Assembly: GCA_000176735.1 (NCBI GenBank)
Contig: ADBE01000068.1
Coordinates: 1 to 64,000 of the forward strand
From: Neisseria polysaccharea ATCC 43768
GTDB lineage: Bacteria > Pseudomonadota > Gammaproteobacteria > Burkholderiales > Neisseriaceae
Direction of reading: 5' to 3'
Length of the DNA stretch: 64,000 bases
Of this stretch, positions 45,275 to 55,605 are shown in pieces. The translations under genes and the position numbers were made by a program. Below the pieces are notes generated by a model. The model did not search any database and was not told the origin of the DNA. It was given only the letters and a program-made list of their open reading frames with translations. Every line of letters begins with the position of its first letter. The first letter of the stretch is position 1.

Positions 45275-45485
45275 CAATCTCAGGCTTTGGCAAAACGCTT
45301 TGGGGAACATACTATCCGCGATGAGGTCGATTTTGCCTGCCATTTTGTTCAATCCGGTCAAACATGGCTATGTAGGACAAATTTCCGATTGGCGGTTTTC
45401 TACGTTTTACCGTTATGTCAAACAGGGTATTTATCCGCATAATTGGGGTGGTGGCAATGCGGACTTTTCTATTGAATACGATTAA
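45275..45485 (+). pseudogene. RAYT (Y1 Tnp) transposase fragment
   Basis: Two frames must be joined to see it: KRFGEHTIRDEVDFA in one, then FNPVKHGYVGQISDWRFSTFYRYVKQGIYPHNWGG in the other. This matches the C-terminal end of REP-associated tyrosine transposases (the HYNPVKHG-type motif). At least one indel and the loss of the N-terminal HUH region make it inactive. It sits among GTAG-headed palindromes, the elements RAYTs mobilise. Confidence 0.7.
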
Positions 45486-45491
45486 AGTAAT

Positions 45492-45514
45492 GTCGGATTC
45501 GAGAATCCGACCTA
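45492..45514. repeat. GTAG-headed palindrome (single REP)
   Basis: GTCGGATTCGAGAATCCGACCTAC type hairpin, in inverse orientation, immediately after the RAYT fragment. It matches the arm of the doublet at 44597-44620. A TACGGGCTACGGCTTGTTG tail follows, similar to 44640. Confidence 0.65.
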
Positions 45515-45574
45515 CGGGAAACTAAAGATTTTATACGGGCTACGGCTTGTTGAGTTATCAAAGGAGCGAAAATA

Positions 45575-46108
45575 ATGAATCAGAACAGGGATCTTCGTTT
45601 TGCAAAGCAGTTTGGAGATTTTGCTGAGTCTTTAGTAATGTATGTTTTAGGTCTAAATAATTGGTCAGTTGCGCTAATTGATCATGTTGGTGCTGATGTT
45701 TTGGCGATAAGCAGAGAAAAACCATGTAAGAGGATAGTTATATCGGTAAAAGGAAGAAATTTCCCAGAGACAGAAAGCAAATCATTTGATTTTGATAGGA
45801 ATAATATAAATAAATTAAAAGACACAGCCGAGCTTTTAGATATGGCTCCCGCAGTTTCTTTTGTATTTGTTGATACTTCAGAAAAATTAAGGAAAATCAG
45901 ATTGATAATGACTGAGTTATCAGAGTTGGAACGTCTGGCTGAAGATAAGGCTATTGATTTTATAAACTATAATAGTAAGCAAGGTATTCAAATAAAATTT
46001 ACTCAAACTAAAAGAGTAAATCATTTGTGTGCAATAAAAGAAACTCCTAGTATTTTTTATACGGAACTAACATTTAATGTTGAGGGCGTGTTTTCTCAAA
46101 AGACATAA
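45575..46108 (+). CDS. Uncharacterised protein with possible PD-(D/E)XK motif
   Basis: 177 residues, AT-rich, not assigned to a named family. After a short helix (FAKQFGDFAESLVMYVLGL) there is HVGADVLAISREKPCKRIVISVKGRNF (residues ~37-63), with an Asp and a VxVK strand that resemble a PD-(D/E)XK nuclease core. The second acidic residue is ambiguous. The C-terminal part is helix then strand. A ribosome site AAAGGAGC lies upstream. It could be a restriction-type or mobile-element nuclease; this is a guess from fold features. Confidence 0.5.
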   Translation: MNQNRDLRFAKQFGDFAESLVMYVLGLNNWSVALIDHVGADVLAISREKPCKRIVISVKGRNFPETESKSFDFDRNNINKLKDTAELLDMAPAVSFVFVDTSEKLRKIRLIMTELSELERLAEDKAIDFINYNSKQGIQIKFTQTKRVNHLCAIKETPSIFYTELTFNVEGVFSQKT

Positions 46109-46288
46109 TCTATACTCCAATAAACTTTGAGTAGAGCAGTGCCATATACTTTACCTACGAGCGGGACAAATTTAAAACCGATATACATAAAACCTACAAG
46201 GATGCGTGCGGTATACACGCGTTTTTTCGTTCAAACCATTGTTTTAAAACTTGTATCGAAATATCACTCGCTGCTTTATCTTGAAAAA
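46109..46288. other. Short intergenic stretch at the island edge
   Basis: No gene or repeat recognised. It marks the right edge of the AT-rich island that began after uvrB. Confidence 0.4.
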
Positions 46289-46326
46289 ATGCCGTCTGTA
46301 AGCAAACGTGCTTCAGACGGCATTTT
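46289..46326. terminator. Extended DUS-type hairpin terminator after trmB
   Basis: ATGCCGTCTGTAAGC (46289-46303) pairs with GCTTCAGACGGCAT (46310-46323), giving a stem longer than the usual DUS pair. It lies just downstream of the minus-strand trmB gene. Confidence 0.8.
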
Positions 46327-46340
46327 CAAACGGCGGTTTG

Positions 46341-47057
46341 TTATCTGATCCGTTTGAATACCAAGTCCCAAACGCCGTGTCCAAGGCGTTTGCCGCGCGC
46401 TTCGAATTTGGTTTCGGGGCGGTAGTCCGGGGTGGGGGCGTAGTCTGCCGCTGTATTTTGCAGGCTATCGAAGCTGCTGAGGACTTCAAGCATCTGCTGC
46501 GCATATTCTTCCCAGTCTGTCGCCAGGTGAATATAGCCGCCGGTTTTGAGTTTGGGCAGCAGTTTGGCGATGAAGGGGGCTTGTATCAGACGGCGTTTGT
46601 GGTGGCGTTTTTTGTGCCACGGGTCGGGGAAGAAAATGTGGATGCCGTCGAGCGAGCCGTCTTGCAGCATATTTTCGACAACTTCTACGGCATCGTGCCG
46701 CATCACGCGGATATTTTCCAAATGGTTTTCGTCTATGAGTTTGAGCAGGTTGCCTACGCCGGGACCGTGTACGTCGATGGCGAGAAAGTCAGTTTCGGGC
46801 AGCCTGCGGGCGATTTCTGCGGTTGCCGTCCCCATGCCGAAGCCTATTTCGAGGATTTTGGGACGGCTGCTTCCAAAACGGGCATCGAGATCGGCTGGTG
46901 TTGCTTGGTAGTCAATGCCGAAGCTGTCCCATAAGGTATCGATGGCGCGTTGCTGCGCGGCGGTCATGTGGCTTTGGCGGAGGACGAAACTGCGGATGCT
47001 GCGGGGATGTTCGGCTTGCCAGTTGTTTTGTGTTTGGTTTTCGGCGGTGTCTGTCAT
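46341..47057 (-). CDS. trmB: tRNA (guanine-N7-)-methyltransferase
   Basis: 238 residues. The SAM-binding motif KILEIGFGMGTATAEIARR (near residue 70) is followed by FLAIDVHGPGVGNLL. The TrmB signature FPDPWHKKRHHKRRLIQ (near 146) and the C-terminal TKFEARGKRLGHGVWDL complete it. It methylates G46 of tRNAs. Intact. Confidence 0.95.
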   Translation of the reverse strand: MTDTAENQTQNNWQAEHPRSIRSFVLRQSHMTAAQQRAIDTLWDSFGIDYQATPADLDARFGSSRPKILEIGFGMGTATAEIARRLPETDFLAIDVHGPGVGNLLKLIDENHLENIRVMRHDAVEVVENMLQDGSLDGIHIFFPDPWHKKRHHKRRLIQAPFIAKLLPKLKTGGYIHLATDWEEYAQQMLEVLSSFDSLQNTAADYAPTPDYRPETKFEARGKRLGHGVWDLVFKRIR

Positions 47058-47178
47058 AATGCTTTTGTGTGGTTGTGCAATCAGGATGCCGTCTGAATGT
47101 GAAATGTCTGTTCGGACGGCGGGAAGGGAAAGGGGCGATTATACCTGTTTCGTTTTTGCGGGGTAAATGTACCGGTGT

Positions 47179-48582
47179 TCAGACGGCATTTTGCCACTGT
47201 TGCAACAGTTCTTGCAGAAAGCTTTTTTGTTCGTGTCCGCTGTTTATGGCTTCTTGCAGGTAGCGGCAGGCTTTTTCGTTGTCCGGCTCGACGCCGTGTC
47301 CGTTGTAATGGATGCAGGCGAGATTATAGAGTGCCATGCTGTCTTTTTGTGCGGCGGCTTTTTCAAACCATTTGCGTGCTTTGCCGTAGTCGGCGGTCAT
47401 ACCCTGTCCGAAGTAATACATGCTGCCCAGATTGGTTTGGGCTTTGCTGTGTCCGAGTTCTGCGGCTTCTGTGTAGAGTTTGAGCGCGGCTGCGTATTCG
47501 GGTGTGCATTGTAATCCGTAATGCAGGGCTTGGGCTTTTTGATAAAGCCGTTCTGCCCTTTGCCGCCTGATGGCGGAATCTTTGATGCTGCCATATTGCT
47601 CGGGATGGTTTAACGCGCTGTCGGATATGAGTTTCTGATACGCGGCAAGGCTGCCTGCTTCGGCTGCCTGCCGGTAATAATGCCGGGCTTTTTCCGTATC
47701 GGGGGCTATACCCAAACCGTAGCGGCAGATGTCGCCCAGTATCCGCAAGCCTTCGGGATGGCGTTCGGCGACGGCTGCTTCGGCATGATGCAGGGCAAGT
47801 TCGTGGTTTCTTTCCAAATATTTGCCTTGCAGGTAGATGTCGGCCAGTGCGGTATGGGCATCGGGGTCGTTTTCCTGTGCCGCCTGTCGGAAGCGGTAAA
47901 CGGCCTCATCGGGGGCGGTAGGCAGGATGAGTTCGGCAAGCGGAGTGCAGGCGGGAATGTATCCTTGTTGCGCGGCGGCACGCAAATGATTGACGGCCTG
48001 TGCCGTGTCGGCTTTCGTCCCTTGCCCGAAACGATATTGCAGCCCGAGCTGCCAGTGTGCCGCCGCCAAGCCTTGTGCCGCCGCTTTGCGGTAGAGCAGG
48101 TGCGCCGTTTCAAAATCCGGCGGTGTGCCGTACCGGCAGTATTGGGCGAGCAGGTATTGTCCGTGGGGGTTGTTGTTTTTTGCGGTCGTTTTTGCCCATT
48201 TCAGGGCTTCTTCAAAATGCCGGGACGCATACAGCAGGTACATCAGGCGGACTTGTGCTTCAGGCAGTCCTTCCTCTGCCAACGGTCTGTAAAGCGATTT
48301 CAGGGTTTCAGGGGGTGCGCCTTCCAATTCTTGGATATATGCCAGATTGTAACGCGCATAGGGATGCCCCTGTTCGGCGGCGATGCGGAGCATTTCCATA
48401 CCTTGTTCGCGGTCTTGGTGCGGGCTGTTTGTATCAAGCAGGTGTTTTGCCAACTCGAATGCGGCGGCGGGATGGCCTGCCGAGGCCGCTTCTGTCAGCA
48501 GGCGGCGGACTTCGCTAAAGTCAAATTGTTCTTGAGACAGGCGTTCTAAGGCTTGATGATAGAGTAAGTCGGGATTGTTCAT
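47179..48582 (-). CDS. Sel1-like repeat (SLR) protein
   Basis: 467 residues from ATG 48582 (MNNPDLLYHQALERL). The start at 48612 has no ribosome site. About ten Sel1-type repeats are visible, with cores such as GHPYARYNLAYI, GLAAAHWQLGLQYRFGQG, GHSKAQTNLGSMYYFGQG and KDSMALYNLACIHYNGHG. Sel1 repeats form alpha/alpha solenoids for protein-protein contact. No signal peptide is seen. The stop codon is the TGA of a DUS (…WQNAV*), as in the DUF1853 gene. Partner unknown. Confidence 0.85.
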   Translation of the reverse strand: MNNPDLLYHQALERLSQEQFDFSEVRRLLTEAASAGHPAAAFELAKHLLDTNSPHQDREQGMEMLRIAAEQGHPYARYNLAYIQELEGAPPETLKSLYRPLAEEGLPEAQVRLMYLLYASRHFEEALKWAKTTAKNNNPHGQYLLAQYCRYGTPPDFETAHLLYRKAAAQGLAAAHWQLGLQYRFGQGTKADTAQAVNHLRAAAQQGYIPACTPLAELILPTAPDEAVYRFRQAAQENDPDAHTALADIYLQGKYLERNHELALHHAEAAVAERHPEGLRILGDICRYGLGIAPDTEKARHYYRQAAEAGSLAAYQKLISDSALNHPEQYGSIKDSAIRRQRAERLYQKAQALHYGLQCTPEYAAALKLYTEAAELGHSKAQTNLGSMYYFGQGMTADYGKARKWFEKAAAQKDSMALYNLACIHYNGHGVEPDNEKACRYLQEAINSGHEQKSFLQELLQQWQNAV

Positions 48583-48699
48583 ATCAGATCGTTTTCCGTT
48601 TTGTCGAATCATTGTTATTTGTTATGAAGTTAGGTTTATATCGGCACGCCGACCTACTGTATCATATTTTTACAGACGGATTTTGTCTTTGACAGCATG

Positions 48700-50553
48700 C
48701 TAATGCAGATGCTCGTAAATGGTTTCCGCCAATGCCTTGCTGATGCCTTCGACTTGTTCCAAATCTTCTTTGCTGGCGGCAACGACGCCGCGCAGGCCGC
48801 CGAAGCGGGTGAGTAGGGCCTGGCGGCGTTTGCTGCCTACACCGGGGATGTCGCTGAGGGACGAGGTAACGCGTGCTTTGTCGCGTTTTTTGCGGTGGCC
48901 TGTGATGGCAAAGCGGTGTGATTCGTCGCGCACGGTTTGCAGAAGGTGCAGGGCGGGGCTGTGTGGGTGCAGGCGGAAGACTTCGCTGGTGAACGGGAGA
49001 ATGAGTTCTTCCATACCGGCTTTGCGTTCGGGGCCTTTGGCGATACCGACCAAAGGAATGTGCAGCCCGAGTTCTTCCCATACCGATACGGCTACGCCGA
49101 TTTGCCCTTTGCCGCCGTCAATTAACACCACATTCGGCCATTTGACGGTCTCGCCGTTGGCTTCGGCTTCCTGCATTTTGCCGTAACGGCGCGTCAACAC
49201 TTCGCGCATGGCAGCGTAGTCGTCGCCCGGTTTGGCGGTGGTGATGTTGTAGCGGCGGTATTGCGAAGGCTGGATGTTTTGCTCATCGTACACAACGCAG
49301 GACGCAATAGTGGCTTCGCCTTGGGTGTGGCTGATATCGAAACATTCGAGGCGGTTGAGGCCGTCTGAATCCATACCGAGGATTTTGGCGAGTTCGTCGA
49401 TGCGGTGTTGTTGGCTGCTTTGTTGCAGGCGGCGTTGGGCAATCGCCATTTGTGCGTTTTGCTCCGCCATTTTCAACCAGACTTTGCGTTCGCCTATGGT
49501 TTTGGTAACGAACTGCATTTGTTTGCCGTGTTCGCTCTCTAGGGCTTCTTTCAATGCGTCGGGCATGGGAAAGTTGCTAATAATGATGTCGGGTTTGCTT
49601 TTGCCCAGATAGTGTTGGGCGACGAAGGCTTCGGCATAGTCTTGCCCGTTTGGTTCGGGATCGTTTTGGGTGTCGGGGAAGAAACTTTTGTCGCCGACGT
49701 GCCGTCCGCCGCGTATGCTGACCCAGTGTACGCAGACGATGCCGTCTGAAACCGCCAGCGCGAGCAGGTCGATATCGTTGGGGTTGTTCGGGTTTTTGCT
49801 GTCGATGAACTGGTTGCTCTGCATGATGCCGAGTGCTTGGATTTGGTCGCGGTAGCGAGCGGCTTCTTCAAATTGCAGATTCGCGGCGGCAGTTTGCATT
49901 TTGTGTTGCAAGGTACGCGTCAGTTCGTCGGTTTTGCCATTGAGGAAAGTCACGGCTTCACGCACGCTGTCACGATAATCTTCTTCACTGATGTGTCCGA
50001 CGCAGGGCGCGGTACAGCGTTTGATTTGGTACAGCAGGCAAGGGCGGTCGCGGTGTTCGAACACGCTGTCTTCGCAGGTACGCAGCATAAAGACTTTTTG
50101 CAGGACTTGGATGCTGTCGCGCACGGCGTTGCTGTTGGGATACGGGCCGAAATATTGGTTGGGCTTTTTCAGCGTGCCCCGGTAATACGCCATTTGCGGA
50201 TATTGATGGCCGCTGAGCATCAGATAAGGATAGCTTTTGTCATCGCGGAAAAGGATATTGTATTTCGGCGACAAGGCTTTGATGAAGTTGTTTTCGAGAA
50301 TCAGTGCTTCGGCTTCGGAGCGGGTGATGGTGGTTTCAATGTGGTGAACCTGTTTCACCATCAACGCGATGCGCGGGGAATGATCGTTTTTCTGGAAATA
50401 ACCGGACACGCGCCGCTTGAGGTTGACCGCTTTGCCGACGTATAAGACCTTGCCGCCTTCGTCGAAAAAACGGTACACGCCCGGCAGCTTGGGCAGGTTT
50501 TTGAGGAAGAGCGGGATGTCGAATTGTTCCGGAGAACGGGTTTCTGTATTCAT
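48700..50553 (-). CDS. uvrC: Excinuclease ABC subunit C
   Basis: 617 residues from ATG 50553 (MNTETRSPEQFDIPLFL); upstream codons to 50586 read through a DUS and are not coding. UvrC makes both incisions in nucleotide excision repair. N-terminal GIY-YIG nuclease: GVYRFFDEGGKVLYVGKA (near residue 24). A UVR motif lies around LQFEEAARYRDQI (near 215). The C-terminal RNase H-like endonuclease has ECFDISHTQGE and VLIDGGKGQIG, followed by helix-hairpin-helix motifs at the end (SDIPGVGSKRRQALL). Confidence 0.96.
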   Translation of the reverse strand: MNTETRSPEQFDIPLFLKNLPKLPGVYRFFDEGGKVLYVGKAVNLKRRVSGYFQKNDHSPRIALMVKQVHHIETTITRSEAEALILENNFIKALSPKYNILFRDDKSYPYLMLSGHQYPQMAYYRGTLKKPNQYFGPYPNSNAVRDSIQVLQKVFMLRTCEDSVFEHRDRPCLLYQIKRCTAPCVGHISEEDYRDSVREAVTFLNGKTDELTRTLQHKMQTAAANLQFEEAARYRDQIQALGIMQSNQFIDSKNPNNPNDIDLLALAVSDGIVCVHWVSIRGGRHVGDKSFFPDTQNDPEPNGQDYAEAFVAQHYLGKSKPDIIISNFPMPDALKEALESEHGKQMQFVTKTIGERKVWLKMAEQNAQMAIAQRRLQQSSQQHRIDELAKILGMDSDGLNRLECFDISHTQGEATIASCVVYDEQNIQPSQYRRYNITTAKPGDDYAAMREVLTRRYGKMQEAEANGETVKWPNVVLIDGGKGQIGVAVSVWEELGLHIPLVGIAKGPERKAGMEELILPFTSEVFRLHPHSPALHLLQTVRDESHRFAITGHRKKRDKARVTSSLSDIPGVGSKRRQALLTRFGGLRGVVAASKEDLEQVEGISKALAETIYEHLH

Positions 50554-50649
50554 ATCAATTATTTGAAAAACGGCTTCAGACGGCATATTACCATATCGCT
50601 GGAGGCAGCCTTATCCGTTCGGACAAGGCTGCAGGGCGGTTACATGCTG

Positions 50650-52812
50650 CTAATCGATTTTTACCCGTTTCAGGCGCAAGGCATTACTCAACACGGAAAC
50701 CGAGCTTGCCGCCATGGCCGCGCCTGCGATGACGGGATTTAAAAAGCCAAGCGCGGCAAGCGGAATGCCCAAAATATTGTAGAAGAAGGCGAAAAACAGG
50801 TTTTGCTTGATGTTTTTCAACGTCGCCCGCGATACCAGCAGGGCATCGGCGAGCTGGTTGACCGAATGTTGCATCAGCGTGGCGGATGCGGTATGTTCGG
50901 CAACGTCCGCACCGCCTTTCATCGCGAAGCTGACGTTGGCGGCGGCGAGTGCGGGCGCGTCGTTGATGCCGTCGCCGACCATCGCTACGGTTTTGCCGGC
51001 GGCTTTGAGTTTCTGCACTTCGGCGGCTTTATCGCGCGGACTCATGTTGCCGAAGGCGTGTGCGATGCCCAGTTGTTTGGCAACGTATTCGACCGTGCCT
51101 TGGTTGTCGCCGCTCATGATGTAAACATCGATATTGTGTTTTTTCAGACGGCCTATGGCTTCGGCGGTATCGGCTTTCAATGCGTCGGCAAGTGCGAATG
51201 CGCCGATGGGTTTGTTATCGACCGAGACTGCAACAATGCTTGCAATGTCCCAAACGCCGTCTGAAAACTTCGGCAAGGTCAGTTCGGCAAATTCGGCTTT
51301 GCCTGCTTTCACCAAACCCACACCTTCCACTTCGGCGGTAATGCCTGCGCCGACAACGGTTTGCGCGTTTTGTGCGGCAGGAATGTCCAAGCCACGCGCT
51401 TGGGCGGCGGAAACAATGGCTCGGGCAAGCGGATGAGCAGCGTTTTGTTCGACGGTGGCGGCGATGCGGTACAAAGCGTCTTCGTCAAAGCCGCTGTCGG
51501 GAACGCAATAAACGGCGGCAACCTGCGGCCTGCCTTCGGTCAGCGTGCCGGTTTTGTCCAACACGACGGCATCAACGTGGGCAGCTTCTTCCATTGCCGC
51601 CGCATCTTTAAACCAAATGCCGTGTTTCACCGCTTTGCCCATGCCCACCATAATTGCAGCAGGGGTTGCCAAACCGAGCGCGCACGGGCAGGCAATCACC
51701 AAAACGGCAACGGCGTGCATCAACGCAACCGTCCAATCGCCCTTAATCAGCCAAGTGGCGATAAAAGTCAATAACGCAATGCCCACAACAGTCGGCACAA
51801 ATACCGCCGCCGCCTTGTCTGCCACACGTGCAATCGGTGCCTTGCTGCCTTGCGCTTCGGAGAGCGCGTTCATCATGTCGCCGAGCAGGGTTTGACTGCC
51901 GAGCTGCGCGGCGCGGTACACCACGCTGCCTTCAGTCATCAGCGCGCCCGCCAACACTTTGCCGCCTGCTTTTTTCTCTTCGGGATTGGATTCGCCGGTG
52001 AGGTGGCTCTCGTCCGCCCAGCCGCTGCCGCTTTCGATAATGCCGTCGGCGGCAATACGTTCGCCGTGGTTGGCGCGGATAAGGTCGCCGATTTGTACTT
52101 GGTCGATGGGCACTTGTTTCCATTCGCCGTTGCGTTGTACATTGACTTGGGTCGGCGTGAGTTTCAGCAGCAGGCACAAGCTGTTCAGGCTGGATTTTTT
52201 GGTGCGGTGTTCCAAAAATTTGCCCAGCGACACAAAACCGATCACCATCACGCCTACTTCAAAATACACATGCGCCATACCGTGCGCCGCGTGCGGGCTG
52301 AAAAACAGCATATAGACGGAATACAGGTAAATCGACACCGTACCGATGGTAACCAACACGTCCATATTCGCCAGTCCGCCCTTAATGCTCGCCCACGCGC
52401 TTTTGTAAAACTGAATGGCCAGCCAAAGCTGCACCACACTCGCCAATGCGAACTGCCACAACGGCGGAATCATCCAATCGTGTCTGCCGATCATCATCCC
52501 CGTCATACCGATAAGGAAGGGGATATTGATGACCAGCAAAAGCCACAACCTCCAGCCGATATGGTGTTCTGCTTCGGGTTGCGGCAATGTATCTTCCGTT
52601 TTTTCCTTCGCGCCGTAACCGGTTTTCTCAATGATTTTGGCAATGTCGGCTACCGACGTTTTGCTGTCGTCAAACGTAATCTGCGCCTCCTCGCTGGCGA
52701 AGTTCACCCCTGCCGATTCGACAAAATCTTTCTTGTTCAACACTTTTTCAATACGCGAAGCGCAGGCCTGACAGGTCATGCCTTCGATTTGGAAACGGAT
52801 TTTTTGTTGCAT
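50650..52812 (-). CDS. copA: Copper-translocating P1B-type ATPase
   Basis: 720 residues from ATG 52812, with AAGGAA 8 bases upstream. One N-terminal heavy-metal-associated domain (GMTCQACASRIEKV, near residue 11), about eight membrane helices with the transmembrane metal site CPCALGLATP, the phosphorylation motif DKTGTLTEG, and the hinge MVGDGINDAPALA. The CPC site points to Cu(I) export. It is divergent from trxB; a link with redox stress is plausible but not shown. Confidence 0.95.
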   Translation of the reverse strand: MQQKIRFQIEGMTCQACASRIEKVLNKKDFVESAGVNFASEEAQITFDDSKTSVADIAKIIEKTGYGAKEKTEDTLPQPEAEHHIGWRLWLLLVINIPFLIGMTGMMIGRHDWMIPPLWQFALASVVQLWLAIQFYKSAWASIKGGLANMDVLVTIGTVSIYLYSVYMLFFSPHAAHGMAHVYFEVGVMVIGFVSLGKFLEHRTKKSSLNSLCLLLKLTPTQVNVQRNGEWKQVPIDQVQIGDLIRANHGERIAADGIIESGSGWADESHLTGESNPEEKKAGGKVLAGALMTEGSVVYRAAQLGSQTLLGDMMNALSEAQGSKAPIARVADKAAAVFVPTVVGIALLTFIATWLIKGDWTVALMHAVAVLVIACPCALGLATPAAIMVGMGKAVKHGIWFKDAAAMEEAAHVDAVVLDKTGTLTEGRPQVAAVYCVPDSGFDEDALYRIAATVEQNAAHPLARAIVSAAQARGLDIPAAQNAQTVVGAGITAEVEGVGLVKAGKAEFAELTLPKFSDGVWDIASIVAVSVDNKPIGAFALADALKADTAEAIGRLKKHNIDVYIMSGDNQGTVEYVAKQLGIAHAFGNMSPRDKAAEVQKLKAAGKTVAMVGDGINDAPALAAANVSFAMKGGADVAEHTASATLMQHSVNQLADALLVSRATLKNIKQNLFFAFFYNILGIPLAALGFLNPVIAGAAMAASSVSVLSNALRLKRVKID

Positions 52813-52932
52813 AAGTTTGATTCCTTCTTTGATGTTCAGACGGCGGTCAAGGCTGCGGGATGCCGTCTGAACGCCGGTATGGTCGAAATTTCTCAAACGC
52901 GCCGATAATTCGAGTAGAATCCGAAAACTTGA

Positions 52933-53901
<969 letters not shown>

Positions 53902-53955
53902 ATGCCGTCTGAAACCGAAATTTTCGGCGGAATGCAAGTTTTTCGCACCAAATCC

Positions 53956-53984
53956 TTGATTCCGTCGGCAAACCCCAATATAAT
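53956..53984 (+). promoter_or_regulatory. Sigma-70 type promoter for the rpsF operon
   Basis: TTGATT (53956-53961) and TATAAT (53979-53984) with a 17-base spacer, about 72 bases before the rpsF start and after trxB. It is the best promoter pattern in this part of the window. Confidence 0.65.
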
Positions 53985-54056
53985 GCCTGTTCTTTGAACC
54001 TTGCCTTCTGCTTTCGCATGGCGGAAGGCTGTTTTTACCATCCATAAGGAGATAAC

Positions 54057-54425
54057 ATGCGTCATTACGAGATCGTGTTTATCGTTCATCCTGATCAAAG
54101 CGAGCAAGTGCCCGCTATGGTTGAACGTTACAAAACCATGATTACCGAGGCAAACGGTAAGATTCACCGTCTGGAAGATTGGGGTCGCCGCCAACTGGCT
54201 TACCCGATTAACAAAATCCATAAAGCACATTATGTTTTGATGAATATTGAAACCACTCCCGAAGTGGTCGAAGAGTTGGAAACCGCGTTCCGTTTCAATG
54301 ATGCGGTATTGCGTCATCTGACCATCAAAACCAAACACGCCGTTACCGAAGCCTCCCCTATGTTGGGTGGCGAAAAGGCTAAGAACCTGCTGAGCGGTGC
54401 GTCTGAAGAAGCGGTTGCCCAATAA
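54057..54425 (+). CDS. rpsF: 30S ribosomal protein S6
   Basis: 122 residues. The typical S6 start [17 protein letters not shown], central [28 protein letters not shown] and a low-complexity C-terminus. Ribosome site AAGGAGA. First gene of the rpsF-priB-rpsR-rplI operon. Confidence 0.97.
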   Translation: MRHYEIVFIVHPDQSEQVPAMVERYKTMITEANGKIHRLEDWGRRQLAYPINKIHKAHYVLMNIETTPEVVEELETAFRFNDAVLRHLTIKTKHAVTEASPMLGGEKAKNLLSGASEEAVAQ

Positions 54426-54728
54426 TTGGGATTCAATAATCTTGTTTCGCTTGCCGCGTTAATTGAAAAGGTTTTCCCTATTCGATATACGCCTGCCGGA
54501 ATCCCTGTTTTAGATATTGTTTTAAAGCACGAATCTTCGCAGGAGGAAAACGGGCAGCAATGCCTTGTCCAATTGGAAATTCCGGCACGGATTTTAGGCA
54601 GGCAGGCGGAAGAGTGGCAGTATCGGCAAGGTGTATATGTTCACGTCGAAGGTTTTTTAGCTCAAAAAAGCAGACGTTCTCTTATGCCGATGCTCAGAAT
54701 ACAAAATATTCAAGAATATAAAGGTTAA
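54426..54728 (+). CDS. priB: Primosomal replication protein PriB
   Basis: 100 residues, starting with TTG at 54426 directly after the rpsF stop (zero gap), so it is translationally coupled. OB-fold single-stranded DNA-binding protein: [48 protein letters not shown] and [21 protein letters not shown]. It helps PriA reload the replisome. The gene order is the standard proteobacterial one. Confidence 0.95.
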   Translation: MGFNNLVSLAALIEKVFPIRYTPAGIPVLDIVLKHESSQEENGQQCLVQLEIPARILGRQAEEWQYRQGVYVHVEGFLAQKSRRSLMPMLRIQNIQEYKG

Positions 54729-54734
54729 ACGACA

Positions 54735-54965
54735 ATGGCTCGTCAATCATTCAAACGTAGAAAATTCTGCCGTTTTACGGCTGAAAAAATCCAAGAAGTC
54801 GATTACAAACAAGTTGATTTGCTGAAAGACTTTATCTCTGAAAACGGTAAAATCATTCCTGCACGCATCACAGGAACGAAGGCATTCTACCAACGCCAAT
54901 TGGCTGTTGCCGTAAAACGCGCGCGCTTCTTGGCTCTGCTGCCTTACACCGACCAACACAAATAA
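54735..54965 (+). CDS. rpsR: 30S ribosomal protein S18
   Basis: 76 residues: [42 protein letters not shown] and [16 protein letters not shown]. Standard S18 length and sequence. Six bases after priB. Confidence 0.97.
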
Positions 54966-54981
54966 TTTTGGAGATTAAATC

Positions 54982-55434
54982 ATGCAAATTATTCTGTTAG
55001 AAAAAATCGGCGGTCTGGGCAACTTGGGCGACATCGTAACCGTTAAAAACGGTTATGCCCGCAACTTCTTGATTCCCGCAGGTAAGGCAAAACGTGCTAC
55101 TGAAGCGAACATGAAAGAGTTTGAAGCACGCCGTGCCGAATTGGAAGCCAAACAGGCCGAAATTTTGGCAGATGCCCGAGCCCGTCAGGAAAAATTGGAC
55201 GGTCAAACCGTTACCGTTGCACAAAAAGCCGGTGTGGACGGCCGCCTGTTCGGTTCCGTTACCAATGCCGACATTGCTGCTGCAATCGTTGCTGCCGGCA
55301 TCGAAGCCGTGAAAGCAAATGTACGTCTGCCGAACGGTCCTCTGAAAGCCGTTGGCGAGTACGAAGTGGAAGTGGCTTTGCACACTGATGCCGTTGCTAA
55401 AATTACCGTTGCCGTCGTTGCCGCAGCCGAGTAA
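54982..55434 (+). CDS. rplI: 50S ribosomal protein L9
   Basis: 150 residues. Begins [19 protein letters not shown] and [16 protein letters not shown], with the long connecting helix ([19 protein letters not shown]) and the C-terminal domain ending [11 protein letters not shown]. Followed by a DUS-pair terminator that ends the operon. Confidence 0.97.
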   Translation: MQIILLEKIGGLGNLGDIVTVKNGYARNFLIPAGKAKRATEANMKEFEARRAELEAKQAEILADARARQEKLDGQTVTVAQKAGVDGRLFGSVTNADIAAAIVAAGIEAVKANVRLPNGPLKAVGEYEVEVALHTDAVAKITVAVVAAAE

Positions 55435-55448
55435 TTGAAATTATCAGA

Positions 55449-55500
55449 ATGCCGTCTGAAACCCTGCCGATTATCGGAATGTGGTTTCAGACGGCATTTG
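55449..55500. terminator. DUS inverted-pair terminator after rplI
   Basis: ATGCCGTCTGAA (55449-55460) and TTCAGACGGCAT (55486-55497), with a 25-base loop that may form its own hairpin. Confidence 0.85.
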
Positions 55501-55605
55501 TTTTGTTTTCTGTATATTCTGCAAAGGTTTCGGTCAGGTTGTCTGTCCTTTTGTCGGAACAGAAGGCTGAGCAGCTAATTGCTTGTGCAAACGGTAAGAA
55601 GGTTT

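Noticed and set aside
50554-50586. uvrC start at 50586 (MPSEAVF...)
   Set aside because: MPSE is the translation of the DUS ATGCCGTCTGAA, a frequent false start in this genome; the ATG at 50553 fits the family.
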